A stretch of DNA of 64,000 nt, taken from assembly GCF_002727065.1 (NCBI RefSeq), contig NZ_PDVP01000007.1:151607-215606 (forward strand). Reading direction: 5' to 3'. Every line of letters begins with the position of its first letter. The stretch's first letter is position 1. The position numbers and the translations under genes are program-made. The notes below the pieces were generated by a model. It was not told where the DNA came from, made no database searches, and was given only the letters and a program-made list of their open reading frames with translations. This document shows, in pieces, positions 45,084 through 55,114 of this stretch. This DNA comes from Zhengella mangrovi (lineage in GTDB: Bacteria > Pseudomonadota > Alphaproteobacteria > Rhizobiales > Rhizobiaceae).

Positions 45084-45791
45084 ATGGACAAGACGCTTTC
45101 GTCGCTCAGCCAGGCCGTCGCGCCGATCGGGGACGGTGCGACCGTCATGATCGGCGGGTTCGGCGGATCGGGCTCGCCGATCGAGCTGATCCACGCGCTG
45201 ATCGATGCCGGACCGAAGAACCTGACCGTGATCAACAACAATGCCGGCAACGGGCATGTCGGGCTGGCCGCGATGATCGAACAGGGCCTTGTGGCCAAGC
45301 TGATCTGCTCGTTTCCCCGCTCGGCCGACCCGAAGGTGTTCACCGATCTCTATCTCGCCGGCAAGATCGAGCTGGAACTGGTGCCGCAGGGAACCCTGGC
45401 CGAGCGCATCCGTGCCGGCGGAGCGGGCATTCCGGCCTTCTACACGCCGGCCGGCTACGGCACCGACCTGGCCGAGGGCAAGCCGGTGGCCGAGTTCGAC
45501 GGCCGCTTCTACGTGCAGGAGCGCTGGCTCAAGGCCGATTTCGCGCTGATCAAGGCGCAGGCCGGCGATCCGCTGGGCAATCTGACCTACCGCATGGCCG
45601 CGCGGAACTTCAGCCCGCTGATGGCCATGGCCGCGACGCACACGGTGGCGCAAGTGTCGCGGATCGTGCCCGCCGGGGGCATCGATCCGGAGCACGTGGT
45701 CACGCCTGGCATCTTCGTCGACCGCGTCGTCGCCGTCGCACAACCGGCCCAGGAAGAGATGCTGAACCGGGAAGGAGCGGTTTACCCATGA
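45084..45791 (+). CDS. pcaI: 3-Oxoadipate CoA-transferase subunit alpha
   Basis: A 235-residue alpha subunit that, with PcaJ, moves CoA from succinyl-CoA to 3-oxoadipate. Family blocks are ATVMIGGFGGSGSPIELIHALID, the CoA-binding GNGHVGLAAMIEQG and GIPAFYTPAGYGT. The ATG at 45084 has AGGAGC upstream; the in-frame extension to 45027 has no family match. It overlaps pcaJ by ATGA. Both hydroxyquinol breakdown (same region) and protocatechuate breakdown would supply its substrate. Confidence 0.9.
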   Translation: MDKTLSSLSQAVAPIGDGATVMIGGFGGSGSPIELIHALIDAGPKNLTVINNNAGNGHVGLAAMIEQGLVAKLICSFPRSADPKVFTDLYLAGKIELELVPQGTLAERIRAGGAGIPAFYTPAGYGTDLAEGKPVAEFDGRFYVQERWLKADFALIKAQAGDPLGNLTYRMAARNFSPLMAMAATHTVAQVSRIVPAGGIDPEHVVTPGIFVDRVVAVAQPAQEEMLNREGAVYP

Positions 45792-46474
45792 GCGGCACAC
45801 TCGACACGATCAAGCTCACCAACGCCCAGATCGCCTGGCGCGCGGCGCAGGACATCGAGGACGGGGCCTACGTGAACCTTGGCATCGGCTTTCCGGAGAT
45901 GATCGCGGCCTTCCAGCCGGAAGGGCGCGACGTCATCTACCATACCGAGAACGGCGTTCTCGGCTTCGGCGAAGCGCCGGCCGCCGGCGAGGAGGACTGG
46001 GACCTGATCAACGCGGGCAAGAAGGCGATCACGCTCAAGCCCGGCGCCGCCTTCTTTCACCACGCCGACAGTTTCGCCATGGTGCGCGGCGGCCATCTCG
46101 ATCTCGCCGTTCTCGGTGCCTTCCAGGTGGCGGAAAACGGCGACCTTGCGAACTGGTCGACCGGCAAGGGCGGCGTGCCGGCCGTCGGCGGCGCCATGGA
46201 CCTCGTCCACGGTGCCAGGCGCGTCGCGGTCGTGACCGATCACGTCACCAAGACCGGCGAGCCGAAACTTCTGAAGCGCTGCACGATGCCGCTCACCGGT
46301 GTCGGCTGCGTCACCCGGGTCTACACCTCGCTTGCCGTGATCGATATCGACGGCGGGCATTTCGTGCTGCGGGAAAAACTGCCGGCGCTGTCCCTCGATG
46401 AACTGCAGGCGGTCACCGGTGCGGACCTGAAGATCGACGGTTCCGTCCACGACCTGACCGTTCCGGCCCTCTAG
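45788..46474 (+). CDS. pcaJ: 3-Oxoadipate CoA-transferase subunit beta
   Basis: A 228-residue beta subunit carrying the catalytic glutamate, Glu54 in YHTENGVLG. VNLGIGFPEMIA, HADSFAMVRGGHLDLAVLGAFQV and TRVYTSLAVIDI are the expected family blocks. It completes PcaIJ and converges on the hydroxyquinol dioxygenase gene across a hairpin. Confidence 0.9.
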   Translation: MSGTLDTIKLTNAQIAWRAAQDIEDGAYVNLGIGFPEMIAAFQPEGRDVIYHTENGVLGFGEAPAAGEEDWDLINAGKKAITLKPGAAFFHHADSFAMVRGGHLDLAVLGAFQVAENGDLANWSTGKGGVPAVGGAMDLVHGARRVAVVTDHVTKTGEPKLLKRCTMPLTGVGCVTRVYTSLAVIDIDGGHFVLREKLPALSLDELQAVTGADLKIDGSVHDLTVPAL

Positions 46475-46482
46475 GGGCCTGG

Positions 46483-46507
46483 TTCCCGGCGGCCTGGTCG
46501 CCGGGAA
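46483..46507. terminator. Hairpin between convergent pcaJ and hydroxyquinol dioxygenase genes
   Basis: Perfect 9-bp stem TTCCCGGCG / CGCCGGGAA with a 7-base loop. There is no long U-run, but it sits between two converging genes 45 bp apart and could terminate both. Confidence 0.6.
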
Positions 46508-46519
46508 TGGCCGTTCCGG

Positions 46520-47404
46520 CTATGCCTTGCGCGCCAGCACGAAGTCGTGCTCGACCTCCCAGAACCAGTCCCGGGCGAAGTCGTACTCCCTGGCCTTGCC
46601 GGCGTCCTCGACCCGCCTGAACTCCGCCAGCAGGCTTTCCTTGACGCCGAAGACCGCATCGGAATCGATGTAGGGATCGTCCGGATCGAAGATGTGCGTG
46701 GTCAGCGGCTCGAAGCCGTCGGCCTTGATGATGTAGTGGAGATGCGCCGGGCGGTAGGGATGGCGGCCGAGCGCCGCCAGCATCTTGCCGACCGGTCCAT
46801 CGTCCGGGATGGGGTAGTACTTCGGCTTGACGGCGCGGAACCAGTAGCGCCCGTCCGGACCGGTGCGGAAGACCCCGCGCAGGTTGAAGTCTGGCTGGAT
46901 GCCCTTCTGTTGCACGTCGTAGAAGCCCTCGTCATTGGCCTGCCAGACATCGATGACCGCCCCGTCGATCGGCTTGCCGTCGGTGTCGAGGATACGGCCG
47001 GACACCACCATGTCCTCGCCCTTGTGGTCGAGGCAGATGTTGTCGCCCATCTGGCGCAGCGGCGCGTCGGCGACGTGGAACGGTCCGAGCACGGTCGATT
47101 CCGACGCCCCGGACGGCTTGCGGTTGTTGATCGCATCGACGAGCATCGACACGCCGAGGACATCCGACAGCAGGATGAACTCCTGCCGCCATTCGTTGCA
47201 CATGTGCCCGGTTTCGGTGAGGAACATGATCGCGTCGAACCATTCCTTTTCGGTCGGCTCGATCTCCTTGACCGCCTCGTGAAGCTTGCGCGTCACCACG
47301 TCCATGATGAACTTCAGACGCTCGTCCCGGGCGTTGGTGTTGCGGCCGGTGACGACCTCCACCGAGTCGTCCTCGGTGAAATAGCCCTTTTCATGCGCTT
47401 CCAT
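46520..47404 (-). CDS. Hydroxyquinol 1,2-dioxygenase (canonical intradiol enzyme)
   Basis: A 294-residue non-haem Fe(III) intradiol dioxygenase that cleaves hydroxyquinol to maleylacetate. The full ligand set can be placed: Tyr162 (EGFYDVQQ), Tyr197 (KYYPIP), His221 and His223 (RPAHLHY). The N-terminal helical linker and the block FLTETGHMCNEWRQEFILLSD are typical of the hydroxyquinol/catechol branch. It is the last gene of the ten-gene operon, 10 bp after the flavin monooxygenase gene. Confidence 0.9.
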   Translation of the reverse strand: MEAHEKGYFTEDDSVEVVTGRNTNARDERLKFIMDVVTRKLHEAVKEIEPTEKEWFDAIMFLTETGHMCNEWRQEFILLSDVLGVSMLVDAINNRKPSGASESTVLGPFHVADAPLRQMGDNICLDHKGEDMVVSGRILDTDGKPIDGAVIDVWQANDEGFYDVQQKGIQPDFNLRGVFRTGPDGRYWFRAVKPKYYPIPDDGPVGKMLAALGRHPYRPAHLHYIIKADGFEPLTTHIFDPDDPYIDSDAVFGVKESLLAEFRRVEDAGKAREYDFARDWFWEVEHDFVLARKA

Positions 47405-47414
47405 CGGCCTTCTC

Positions 47415-49169
47415 CTAGCGGTTCAGGATGTGTTTCATCACGCGGCGCAGCTCGGCGACCGGATCGTCGGCCATCGTTTCGCGGCGCCAGCAGACGTGAT
47501 GGTCCGGCCGCACCAGGACGATGCCGCTGTCCCTGACTTCGCGGGCGCGGGCCCAGTCGCCGGTAAAGTCCTGCCATTGCTGGCGCGGGCCGATCACGTG
47601 CACGGCGATATCGAGACCGAGTTCGCTGCCGACGGAGGCCGCGGCCTCGACCCAGCCGTCGCCGCCGATGCCGGTCAGGATCGTGAACCGGCCATGGCCG
47701 GTGATGTCAAGCGTCGAGGCCTTGCCGCCGCGCGCGTCGTAGACCCAGACATGGGGCACGCGCGCGCCCGGCCATGTGGTCGGCGCGTAGTGCAGGTCCC
47801 GGTCGCGTTCGAAGGCCGGTTCCGGCTGCCCGTCGGTGACGATGGCGCTGGAGGTGTAGCGCTGGTTCATCTCGACGCCATGGGCATCGAACTCGTATTC
47901 CTTGAAGGCAATGGCCTTGCGGATCGCCTGACGCTGCTGCTCGGCTTCCGGCGTGTTGTCGCAGCGCGCATCCATGTTGGCCTGCATCTTGACCGGATCG
48001 ACCGATTCCAGGAGGCCGAGCGATTCGAAGATCGGTCCGAACTCCTCGATCGACTGGTTGGCGCGGGTCACGATCTGCTTGGCGACGGGCGCGCGCTCGG
48101 CGCTGTAGCTCTCCAGGAGATCCGGCCCGGCCTGGCCCCTGACGACCATGGCGAGCTTCCAGGCGAGGTTGAACCCGTCCTGGATGGAGGTGTTGGACCC
48201 CAGGCCGTTGGACGGCGGATGGCGATGGACGGCATCGCCCATGCAGAACACGCGGCCCTTCTGCAGGTGGGTGGCGTAGCAGTTGTTGACGGTCCAGACC
48301 GAGGCATCCTGGAACTCGATCTCGATGTCCGGGTCGCCGATCAGGTCGCGCGCGACCTTGACGGCAAAGGCCTCGTCGACCTCGGGCGGCGGCTGGTTGA
48401 TGTCGTAGCCCCAGTTGATGAGCCATTCGTTCCAGGGCCGGATCATGCGCACCAGGCCCATGCCGATGCCGCCCACCTCGGCACCGGGCTGCAGCACCCA
48501 GTAGAGCACGGACGGGCGGTGCGCGACGTACTTGGATAGATCAGCCTTGAACAGGATGTTCATGGAGCCGGCAACGCCCATCTGGCCGGCGAAGGGGAGG
48601 CCGGCGTGCTCGGCCACCTTCGAATTGCCGCCGTCGGCGCCGACGAGGAACTTCGAGCGGATCGTGAATTCCTTGCCCGTCAGGCGATCGAGGCAGGTCG
48701 TCGTGACACCCTCGGCATCCTGCTCATGGGACCGGTACTCGGTCGACATGCGGGCCTGTGTCCCGCGCGAGCAGGCGGTGCGAAACAGGATCGGTTCCAT
48801 GAAAGTCTGCGGGCAGTCGTTCATCCGCGACGGGGAGGCGAGGATATGCTCGGCGCGCGAAAGCGGGTGCTTGCCCCAGCTCTTCATGCGGCCGATTTCC
48901 TCACCGGCGATCGACGTGCAGAAGACGTTCTCGCCCATCAGGTCCTGGTCGGTGCCGTAGAAATAGACCTCGTTCTCGACGTCCTCGCCAAGGTCGCGGA
49001 TGACCTCCATGGCGCGCTGGTTGGTGATGTGGGCCCGCGGCGTGTTGGCGAGCCAGCGGTAGCGGTTGATCGCCATGTTCTCGATGCCGTAGCTCGACAG
49101 CAAAGCCGCGGTGGCGGAACCTGCCGGTCCCGTCCCGATGATCAGAACGTCGGTTTCAATATCAGCCAT
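47415..49169 (-). CDS. FAD-dependent phenol-type monooxygenase (TfdB/resorcinol hydroxylase-like)
   Basis: A 584-residue class A flavin monooxygenase. FAD/NADPH motifs are LIIGTGPAGSATAALLS (residues ~9-25) and FCMGDAVHRHPPSNGLGSNTSIQDGFNLAWKL. A thioredoxin-like C-terminal domain starts near residue 450. The sequence has the character of 2,4-dichlorophenol 6-monooxygenase TfdB (NRYRWLANTPRAHITNQR, SWGKHPLSRAEHI). Next to hydroxyquinol dioxygenase, a likely role is ortho-hydroxylation of resorcinol or a related phenol to hydroxyquinol. It starts 8 bases inside the end of the permease gene. Confidence 0.87.
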   Translation of the reverse strand: MADIETDVLIIGTGPAGSATAALLSSYGIENMAINRYRWLANTPRAHITNQRAMEVIRDLGEDVENEVYFYGTDQDLMGENVFCTSIAGEEIGRMKSWGKHPLSRAEHILASPSRMNDCPQTFMEPILFRTACSRGTQARMSTEYRSHEQDAEGVTTTCLDRLTGKEFTIRSKFLVGADGGNSKVAEHAGLPFAGQMGVAGSMNILFKADLSKYVAHRPSVLYWVLQPGAEVGGIGMGLVRMIRPWNEWLINWGYDINQPPPEVDEAFAVKVARDLIGDPDIEIEFQDASVWTVNNCYATHLQKGRVFCMGDAVHRHPPSNGLGSNTSIQDGFNLAWKLAMVVRGQAGPDLLESYSAERAPVAKQIVTRANQSIEEFGPIFESLGLLESVDPVKMQANMDARCDNTPEAEQQRQAIRKAIAFKEYEFDAHGVEMNQRYTSSAIVTDGQPEPAFERDRDLHYAPTTWPGARVPHVWVYDARGGKASTLDITGHGRFTILTGIGGDGWVEAAASVGSELGLDIAVHVIGPRQQWQDFTGDWARAREVRDSGIVLVRPDHHVCWRRETMADDPVAELRRVMKHILNR

Positions 49170-50247
49170 GAGTGTCCTCCCGTGAGTGCGCAACAAGGGG
49201 GCCGCCGGCGAGCCGGCGGCGGATTGGGAAAAGCTGGATTCCTGTCTTGTCGGTGAACAGGCCCCACAGGCCGCGGGGGGCAAACAGCATCACGACGATG
49301 CCGATGAGGCCGAGGATCAGGAGATACCACGAGCCATAGTCGGCAAACAGGTTCTGAAGGATGAAGAACACCAGGACACCGACGAAGGGGCCTTCCAGTG
49401 TCCCGATGCCGCCGATGACGACGATGAAGATGACATAGGCCGTCCAGTCGGTGACGGAGAAGGCCGCGTCGGGCGAGATGCGGGCGGTCTGGATGTAGAT
49501 CAGCGCACCAAGCAGCCCGGTGCCGAAGGCCGTGGCGACGTAGACGACCAGCTTCAGCCGTGACGCGTTGACACCGACCGATCGCGCCGCCTGGAGATTG
49601 TCACGCACGGATGCGAGCCCGATGCCCTGCTTCGACCGGAGCAGCCAGTAGATGAAGCCGACGGTGGCCAGAGCCAGGACGAGCGCCAGCCAGTAGGTGA
49701 CGATGTCGGCCGCGGCCGACGACTTGGTGTCGAACAGTTCCTTGACGAAGGGCACACCGAACATGTCGCGGGTGGCGTCGCGCGGCAGCGATGTGCCGGT
49801 GCCTCCGCCCAGCGCCTTCCACTGGGCAAAGAGCAGCCCGAAGACCTCCGCGATCACCCAGGTGCCGATGGCGAAATAGGCGCCGTCGAGGCGGAAGACG
49901 AAAAAGGCCGTCGGAATGGCCAGAGCGGCGGCGAAGATGCCGGCGACCGGAAGGGCAAGGACCGGGTCCAGGCCGCCGAGGATAACGACCGCGAACATGG
50001 CATAGGCGCCTGCACCGACGAAGGCCTGCTGGCCGACGGAAACGAGGCCGGCGTAGCCCGCGAGCAGGTTCCAGTTCTGCGCCAGCATGAGCATTGTCAG
50101 GATGAAGAAGAGGTCCTGAAGCATGCTGCGCGAGACGAAGAGCGGAGCCGCGAAGGCCGCGATCACGGCGACGGCCGCGATTACCGCGAACACCGTGGAC
50201 GCGGCCGTCCGGGTCTCCACCGTCCATTTTTGGCTGGTCGTGGTCAT
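49162..50247 (-). CDS. ABC transporter permease, LivM type (aromatic operon)
   Basis: A 361-residue HAAT-family permease. Blocks seen are MLAQNWNLLAGYAGLVSVGQQAFVGAGAYAMFAVV near residue 54, the ATPase-contact loop GIGLASVRDNLQAARSVGVNASRLKLVVY near residue 212, and APRGLWGLFTD near the end. The C-terminal tail of about 30 residues is longer than in the LivM copy at 34638. It imports the operon's aromatic substrate together with the other four components. Confidence 0.9.
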   Translation of the reverse strand: MTTTSQKWTVETRTAASTVFAVIAAVAVIAAFAAPLFVSRSMLQDLFFILTMLMLAQNWNLLAGYAGLVSVGQQAFVGAGAYAMFAVVILGGLDPVLALPVAGIFAAALAIPTAFFVFRLDGAYFAIGTWVIAEVFGLLFAQWKALGGGTGTSLPRDATRDMFGVPFVKELFDTKSSAAADIVTYWLALVLALATVGFIYWLLRSKQGIGLASVRDNLQAARSVGVNASRLKLVVYVATAFGTGLLGALIYIQTARISPDAAFSVTDWTAYVIFIVVIGGIGTLEGPFVGVLVFFILQNLFADYGSWYLLILGLIGIVVMLFAPRGLWGLFTDKTGIQLFPIRRRLAGGPLVAHSREDTHG

Positions 50248-50253
50248 CTGCCG

Positions 50254-51114
50254 TCAGAGCCCCTTCGGAAACAGGCCGCGCGGGCGCACGGCCAGCACGA
50301 CGAGAAAGGCAACATGGCCCGCCAGGATCTGCCATTCCGGGTTGATCGCCGCGCCGACGGTCTGCGCGACGCCGATGATGATGCCCCCGGCAAGCGTGCC
50401 CCAGAGCGATCCGAGGCCGCCGATGATGACCGCCTCGAAGGCATAGATCAGCCGCGCCGGCCCGATCGTCGGATCGAAATTGGCGCGGGTGCCGAGATAG
50501 AGCGCGGCGATCGTCACGACGACGAAGGCGATGCCGGTGGCGACGGCGAAGATGCGGTTGGGCTCGATGCCCATCAGCCCGGCGGTGACCGGGTCGTCCG
50601 AGGTGGCGCGGAAGGCGCGGCCTAGCGAGGTGCGGTAGAAGAGCTGGTTCAGCGCGACGATGACGGCGAGGGCCGAGAGGAAGGTAAGCAGCGGCATCAC
50701 GCCCACGGTCACGGGTCCAAGCGGGATCGACGCGGTTTCCAGCGCGCCGGCCGAAATCCGCTGACTGTCGGCGGAAAAGCCTTCCAGCAGGCCGTTCTGG
50801 ATGACGATCGACAGGCCGAAGGTGACGAGCAGCGGCGGCAGGATGTCGTCACCGAGCGTGCGGTTGAGGATGACCAGTTGAAGGCCCCAGCCGAGCGCGA
50901 ACATCAGCGGTATCGCGACCAGTGTGGCGAGGAACGGGTTGAGCCCGAGCGCCGTCACGAGCACGAGGATCAGGAAGGCGCCGAGAACGATGAGGTCGCC
51001 GTGGGCGAGGTTGACCAGGCGCATGATGCCGAAGACGAGGCTGAGGCCGGCGGCGAAGAGCGCGTAAAGCCCGCCGAGCAGGATTCCCTGAATGATGGTG
51101 TCGATCCAGATCAT
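50254..51114 (-). CDS. ABC transporter permease, LivH type (aromatic operon)
   Basis: A 286-residue permease. Diagnostic blocks are LLGGLYALFAAGLSLVFGIMRLVNLAHGDLIVLGAF at the start, GRAFRATSDDPVTAGLMGIEPNRI near residue 163, and VRPRGLFPKG at the end. The ATG at 51114 lies 1 base after the stop of the LivF gene, so the genes are tightly coupled. Confidence 0.9.
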   Translation of the reverse strand: MIWIDTIIQGILLGGLYALFAAGLSLVFGIMRLVNLAHGDLIVLGAFLILVLVTALGLNPFLATLVAIPLMFALGWGLQLVILNRTLGDDILPPLLVTFGLSIVIQNGLLEGFSADSQRISAGALETASIPLGPVTVGVMPLLTFLSALAVIVALNQLFYRTSLGRAFRATSDDPVTAGLMGIEPNRIFAVATGIAFVVVTIAALYLGTRANFDPTIGPARLIYAFEAVIIGGLGSLWGTLAGGIIIGVAQTVGAAINPEWQILAGHVAFLVVLAVRPRGLFPKGL

Positions 51115-51115
51115 C

Positions 51116-51819
<704 letters not shown>

Positions 51820-51820
<1 letters not shown>

Positions 51821-53034
51821 CACTCCGTGGCCTTTCTGAAACCGGCCACTTGCCTGTATTGCCGCGCGACGGCCTCCACCTCCTCGCGAGAAATCAGGTC
51901 GTCGACCTTGTCATCGGGTCCCGTCAGCCGGCTGTCGGCGATATCGAGCACGCGCTCCGGGCCGGATTTACGGTTGGCCAACACGACATCGCGCGTTTTC
52001 GGCCGGCGTTCCGCCTCGTAGGCCGCAAGGCCCTCGACCGGATCGCTGCAGGACTTCATGAAACGACCCAGACACTCGGCATCCACGATGGCCTGCGAGG
52101 CGCCATTCGCGCCGATGGGATACATCGGATGCGCGGCGTCTCCGAGCAGGCTGATGCGGCGTCTGCCCCACCAGGGCAGCGGATCGCGGTCGATCATCGG
52201 ATACTCCAGCACCGTTGGCGTCGCTTTCATGAGGTCGACGACATCGACGTCGGGCATGGAGAAATCGCGGAAGCGGTCGATGAAATCGCGGACGCCGCGG
52301 TCGACCCAATCGGCCTCCGTCGCCGGGCGCGGTCTGTCGTGGCGAATCTCGGCGACCCAGTTCACCAGCGACCGGCCCTGTTGCCGGGCCTTCTCGGAAA
52401 TGGGGTAGCAGACGAATTTCAGGTCATGGTTGCCGGCGATGAACATGGTGCGGCCGTCGGAGACCGGCTCGCGTTCAACCGCGCCGCGGAACATCATCGT
52501 TCCTTCGGCATGTGCCGGCCCTTCGTCCGGATGGAGTTGCGCGCGCACGGCGGAGTTGAAGCCGTCTGCGCCGATGACAATATCCGCTTCCAGCACTTCG
52601 CCGTTGGAGAAACAGCCCCTGGCGCAGGTCTCGTCCTGGTCGACCCGTTGCAACCGCATTCCCGAACGCACGGCATCGGCTCCGGCCCGTTCGCGCAAGG
52701 CAGCGAGGAGGAGGAACTGCAACTCGCCACGATGGATCGAATATTGCGGAAATTCGAACCCGGCCTCGATGCCACGCGGATCCGATGCGACCACGTGTCC
52801 GTAGCGCGTCCGGTATTCGATGGCGCGAGTGCGTATGCCGGTCGCGTCCAGCGCAGCGCCGAGGCCGAGGCCGTGGAGGACGGCCGACCCGTGCGGCAAC
52901 AGGTTGATGCCGACGCCAAGCGGCTTCAGTTCATTGACACTCTCGGCGACCCGCACCTTCCAGCCGGCTTCGTGCAATGCGAGCGCTGCGGCTAGGCCGC
53001 CGATGCCTGCGCCGATCACAAGAGCGTTTTTCAT
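51820..53034 (-). CDS. FAD-dependent aromatic monooxygenase (salicylate hydroxylase/PhzS-like)
   Basis: A 404-residue single-component flavin monooxygenase. The FAD motif is VIGAGIGGLAAALALHEAG (residues ~6-24), then PLGVGINLLPHG, QYSIHRGELQFLLL, IGADGFNSAVRAQL and the second FAD motif LLGDAAHPMYPIGANGASQAIVDAE. The sequence most resembles the PhzS/salicylate 1-hydroxylase group, which can hydroxylate with decarboxylation. It lies inside the ABC transporter gene set, with ATGA overlaps on both sides. A hydroxybenzoate converted to hydroxyquinol, such as 2,4-dihydroxybenzoate, is a reasonable candidate substrate (inference). Confidence 0.85.
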
Positions 53035-53750
53035 ATCTCGATTCCCAGGTAGATTTCGCGGACCTCGCGCGACGCCATGATCTCGCCCGGTTCGCCGAGG
53101 CCGATGACCTTTCCGAAGTCCAGCACCAGCAGCCGGGACACGACCGAGTTGAGCGCATGCAGGACGTGCTCGATCCAGATGATCGAAACGCCACGCGCGT
53201 GGATGGCGCGGATGGTCTCGACCAGCGCATGGCACTCGGCCTCCGTCAGGCCCCCGGCGATCTCGTCGAGCAGCAGGACCTTCGGACTGGTTGCCAGCGA
53301 CCGCGCCAGTTCCAGCCGCTTGCGCTGCAGCAGCGTCAGGCTGCCGGCGGGATCGTTGGCGCGGTCGATGAGGCCGCATTCGACGAGGATCTCGGCGCAA
53401 AGTCCGGTCACCTGGTTTTCCGGCAGGTTCGATCCGAAGGCGCCGGCCACCACAAGATTCTCGAACACGGTGAGCTTCTCGAACGGCTGGGGGATCTGGA
53501 ATGAGCGCCCGAACCCCATCAGGCAGCGCTTCTCGGCCGGTACCCGCGTGATGTCGCGGCCTTCGAAGTGAATGCGGCCGGCATCGACCTGCAGGTTGCC
53601 GGTAATCAGGTTGAACAGGGTCGATTTCCCCGCGCCGTTCGGGCCGATGATGCCGAGCGCTTCGCCCTTTTCCAGGTCGAACGAGATGGCTCGCGCGACC
53701 TGGAGCGCGCCGAAGGACTTCGAGACATCTGAAAGCGAAAGGATCGGCAT
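53031..53750 (-). CDS. ABC transporter ATPase, LivG type (aromatic operon)
   Basis: A 239-residue ATP-binding subunit. Walker A GPNGAGKST is near residue 37 and Walker B is VLLLDEIAGGLTEAE. The signature region reads LTLLQRKRLELARSLA, a degenerate form common in LivG-type subunits. WIEHVLHALN supplies the switch His. It is followed by the overlapping monooxygenase gene. Confidence 0.9.
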   Translation of the reverse strand: MPILSLSDVSKSFGALQVARAISFDLEKGEALGIIGPNGAGKSTLFNLITGNLQVDAGRIHFEGRDITRVPAEKRCLMGFGRSFQIPQPFEKLTVFENLVVAGAFGSNLPENQVTGLCAEILVECGLIDRANDPAGSLTLLQRKRLELARSLATSPKVLLLDEIAGGLTEAECHALVETIRAIHARGVSIIWIEHVLHALNSVVSRLLVLDFGKVIGLGEPGEIMASREVREIYLGIEI

Positions 53751-53773
53751 GGTCTTCTCGGTCGGGGAGAGGA

Positions 53774-53795
53774 GAGGGGACGCGACGGTCCCCTC
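53774..53795 (-). promoter_or_regulatory. Intercistronic hairpin after the aromatic substrate-binding protein gene
   Basis: Stem GAGGGGAC / GTCCCCTC with a 6-base loop in the 53-bp gap between the binding-protein and LivG-type genes. It is the third example in this window of a hairpin directly after a binding-protein gene. Confidence 0.6.
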
Positions 53796-53803
53796 CGGTT
53801 TCG

Positions 53804-55084
53804 TCAGGCGATCGGTTCCATCTTGCCGCCGGTCGGGATGTTCGGCGCCGTCTGGTTGTCGACGATCACGAGGTCGTAGCCGCCGCCGTTCCTGAGCCGC
53901 CACTGGCCGCCGACCAGCGGCGTCTTGGCGACGTTCTTGGCCGCGAAGGGTGGCAGGGCGCCGGTGCCCCATTCCAGCGGACCGACCAGCGTGTCGAGCT
54001 TCGTTGCGCCGATCGCTTCGGCCACGGCGTCGCCATCGGCCGGGTTGGAGACGCGCTTCATCACGTCGACGGCGACTTCGAACAGCGCGTGCACGAAGCC
54101 GATCGGCTGCGTCCAGGGGCGACCGGTCACGGACGTGAAATCGTCTGCGAATTCCTTTGCGCTCGCCCCGGTCAGCGAGGACTTGAAGGGATGGCTCGGC
54201 GACCACCAGACTTCCGACGACAGGTTATGGCCCTGGTCGCCGACCGTCTCGACCGCCGAGGGGAACAGGAGGGCCTTGCCGATCGACGCGATCTTCGGCG
54301 TGAAGCCCTGCTGCTTGGCCTGGGTCCAGAAGGTGGTGAAATCCGGCGGGATCATCACGCCGGTGATGATCTCGGCATTGGCCGCCTTGAACGCGTTGAT
54401 CTGGGCGGAGAAGTCGTCGGTCAGGTTCTGGTAGCGGCCCGGGTCGGTCAGCCCGTAGCCAAGCTTGTCGAGCACGGGCGGGAAGCCGACGTTCGGATCT
54501 CCCCACGCGTTGCCGTCGCCATCGTTCGGGAACAGGCCGCCCACCTGCTTGTTGGTTTCCAGCTGGCCCCACATGTTGGTGAAGACGGCGATGACATCCT
54601 CAAGGCCCCAGAAGAAGTGATAGGCGTAGTCGAACGGCTTCCAGCTTGCCGGATCGCCCGGGTTGCCCTGCTGGCCGATGAACCACGGCTGCCACGGCGC
54701 GACGGTGGAGAGGCAGGGCACTTCCTCGCCCTCGCAGGTGGTGGCGACCGGGTTGGTGGTTTCCGGCGTCGAGGCCACCATGACGAGGTTGACCTCGTCG
54801 TCGACGATCAGTTCGCGGGCCACTTCGGCGGCGCGGTTGGGATTGGACTGGCTGTCCTTGACGATCACGTCGAAGTCGAGACCCATGTCCTTCGTCGTCT
54901 GCAGGAAGCTGGACACGATATAGTTGTCGGCCTCGGCAAATCCGGCCAGCGGGCCGGTCTGCGGGCTGACGTAACCGAGCTTGATCTTGCTGTTCTGCGC
55001 GATGGCGGGCATGGCGAAACCCGGGGCGGTGGCAAGCACACCGGTGGCTGCGGCACTTTTCAGAAGTCTGCGTCGTGTGATCAT
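53804..55084 (-). CDS. ABC transporter substrate-binding protein with Tat-type signal (aromatic operon)
   Basis: A 426-residue periplasmic binding protein of the HAAT family. The N-terminus MITRRRLLKSAAATGVLA carries a twin-arginine-like motif and a long signal peptide ending near AIA at about residue 29. The mature part begins IKLGYVSPQTGPLAGFAEADNYIVSSFLQ and includes DSQSNPNRAAEVARELIVDDEVNLVMVASTPETTNPVA. Such proteins with an enlarged ligand domain are often aromatic or organic acid binders. It sits between maleylacetate reductase and the LivG-type ATPase. Confidence 0.88.
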   Translation of the reverse strand: MITRRRLLKSAAATGVLATAPGFAMPAIAQNSKIKLGYVSPQTGPLAGFAEADNYIVSSFLQTTKDMGLDFDVIVKDSQSNPNRAAEVARELIVDDEVNLVMVASTPETTNPVATTCEGEEVPCLSTVAPWQPWFIGQQGNPGDPASWKPFDYAYHFFWGLEDVIAVFTNMWGQLETNKQVGGLFPNDGDGNAWGDPNVGFPPVLDKLGYGLTDPGRYQNLTDDFSAQINAFKAANAEIITGVMIPPDFTTFWTQAKQQGFTPKIASIGKALLFPSAVETVGDQGHNLSSEVWWSPSHPFKSSLTGASAKEFADDFTSVTGRPWTQPIGFVHALFEVAVDVMKRVSNPADGDAVAEAIGATKLDTLVGPLEWGTGALPPFAAKNVAKTPLVGGQWRLRNGGGYDLVIVDNQTAPNIPTGGKMEPIA

Positions 55085-55114
55085 CGTTGGTTCCTCCCTT
55101 GCGATGCGGTGGAC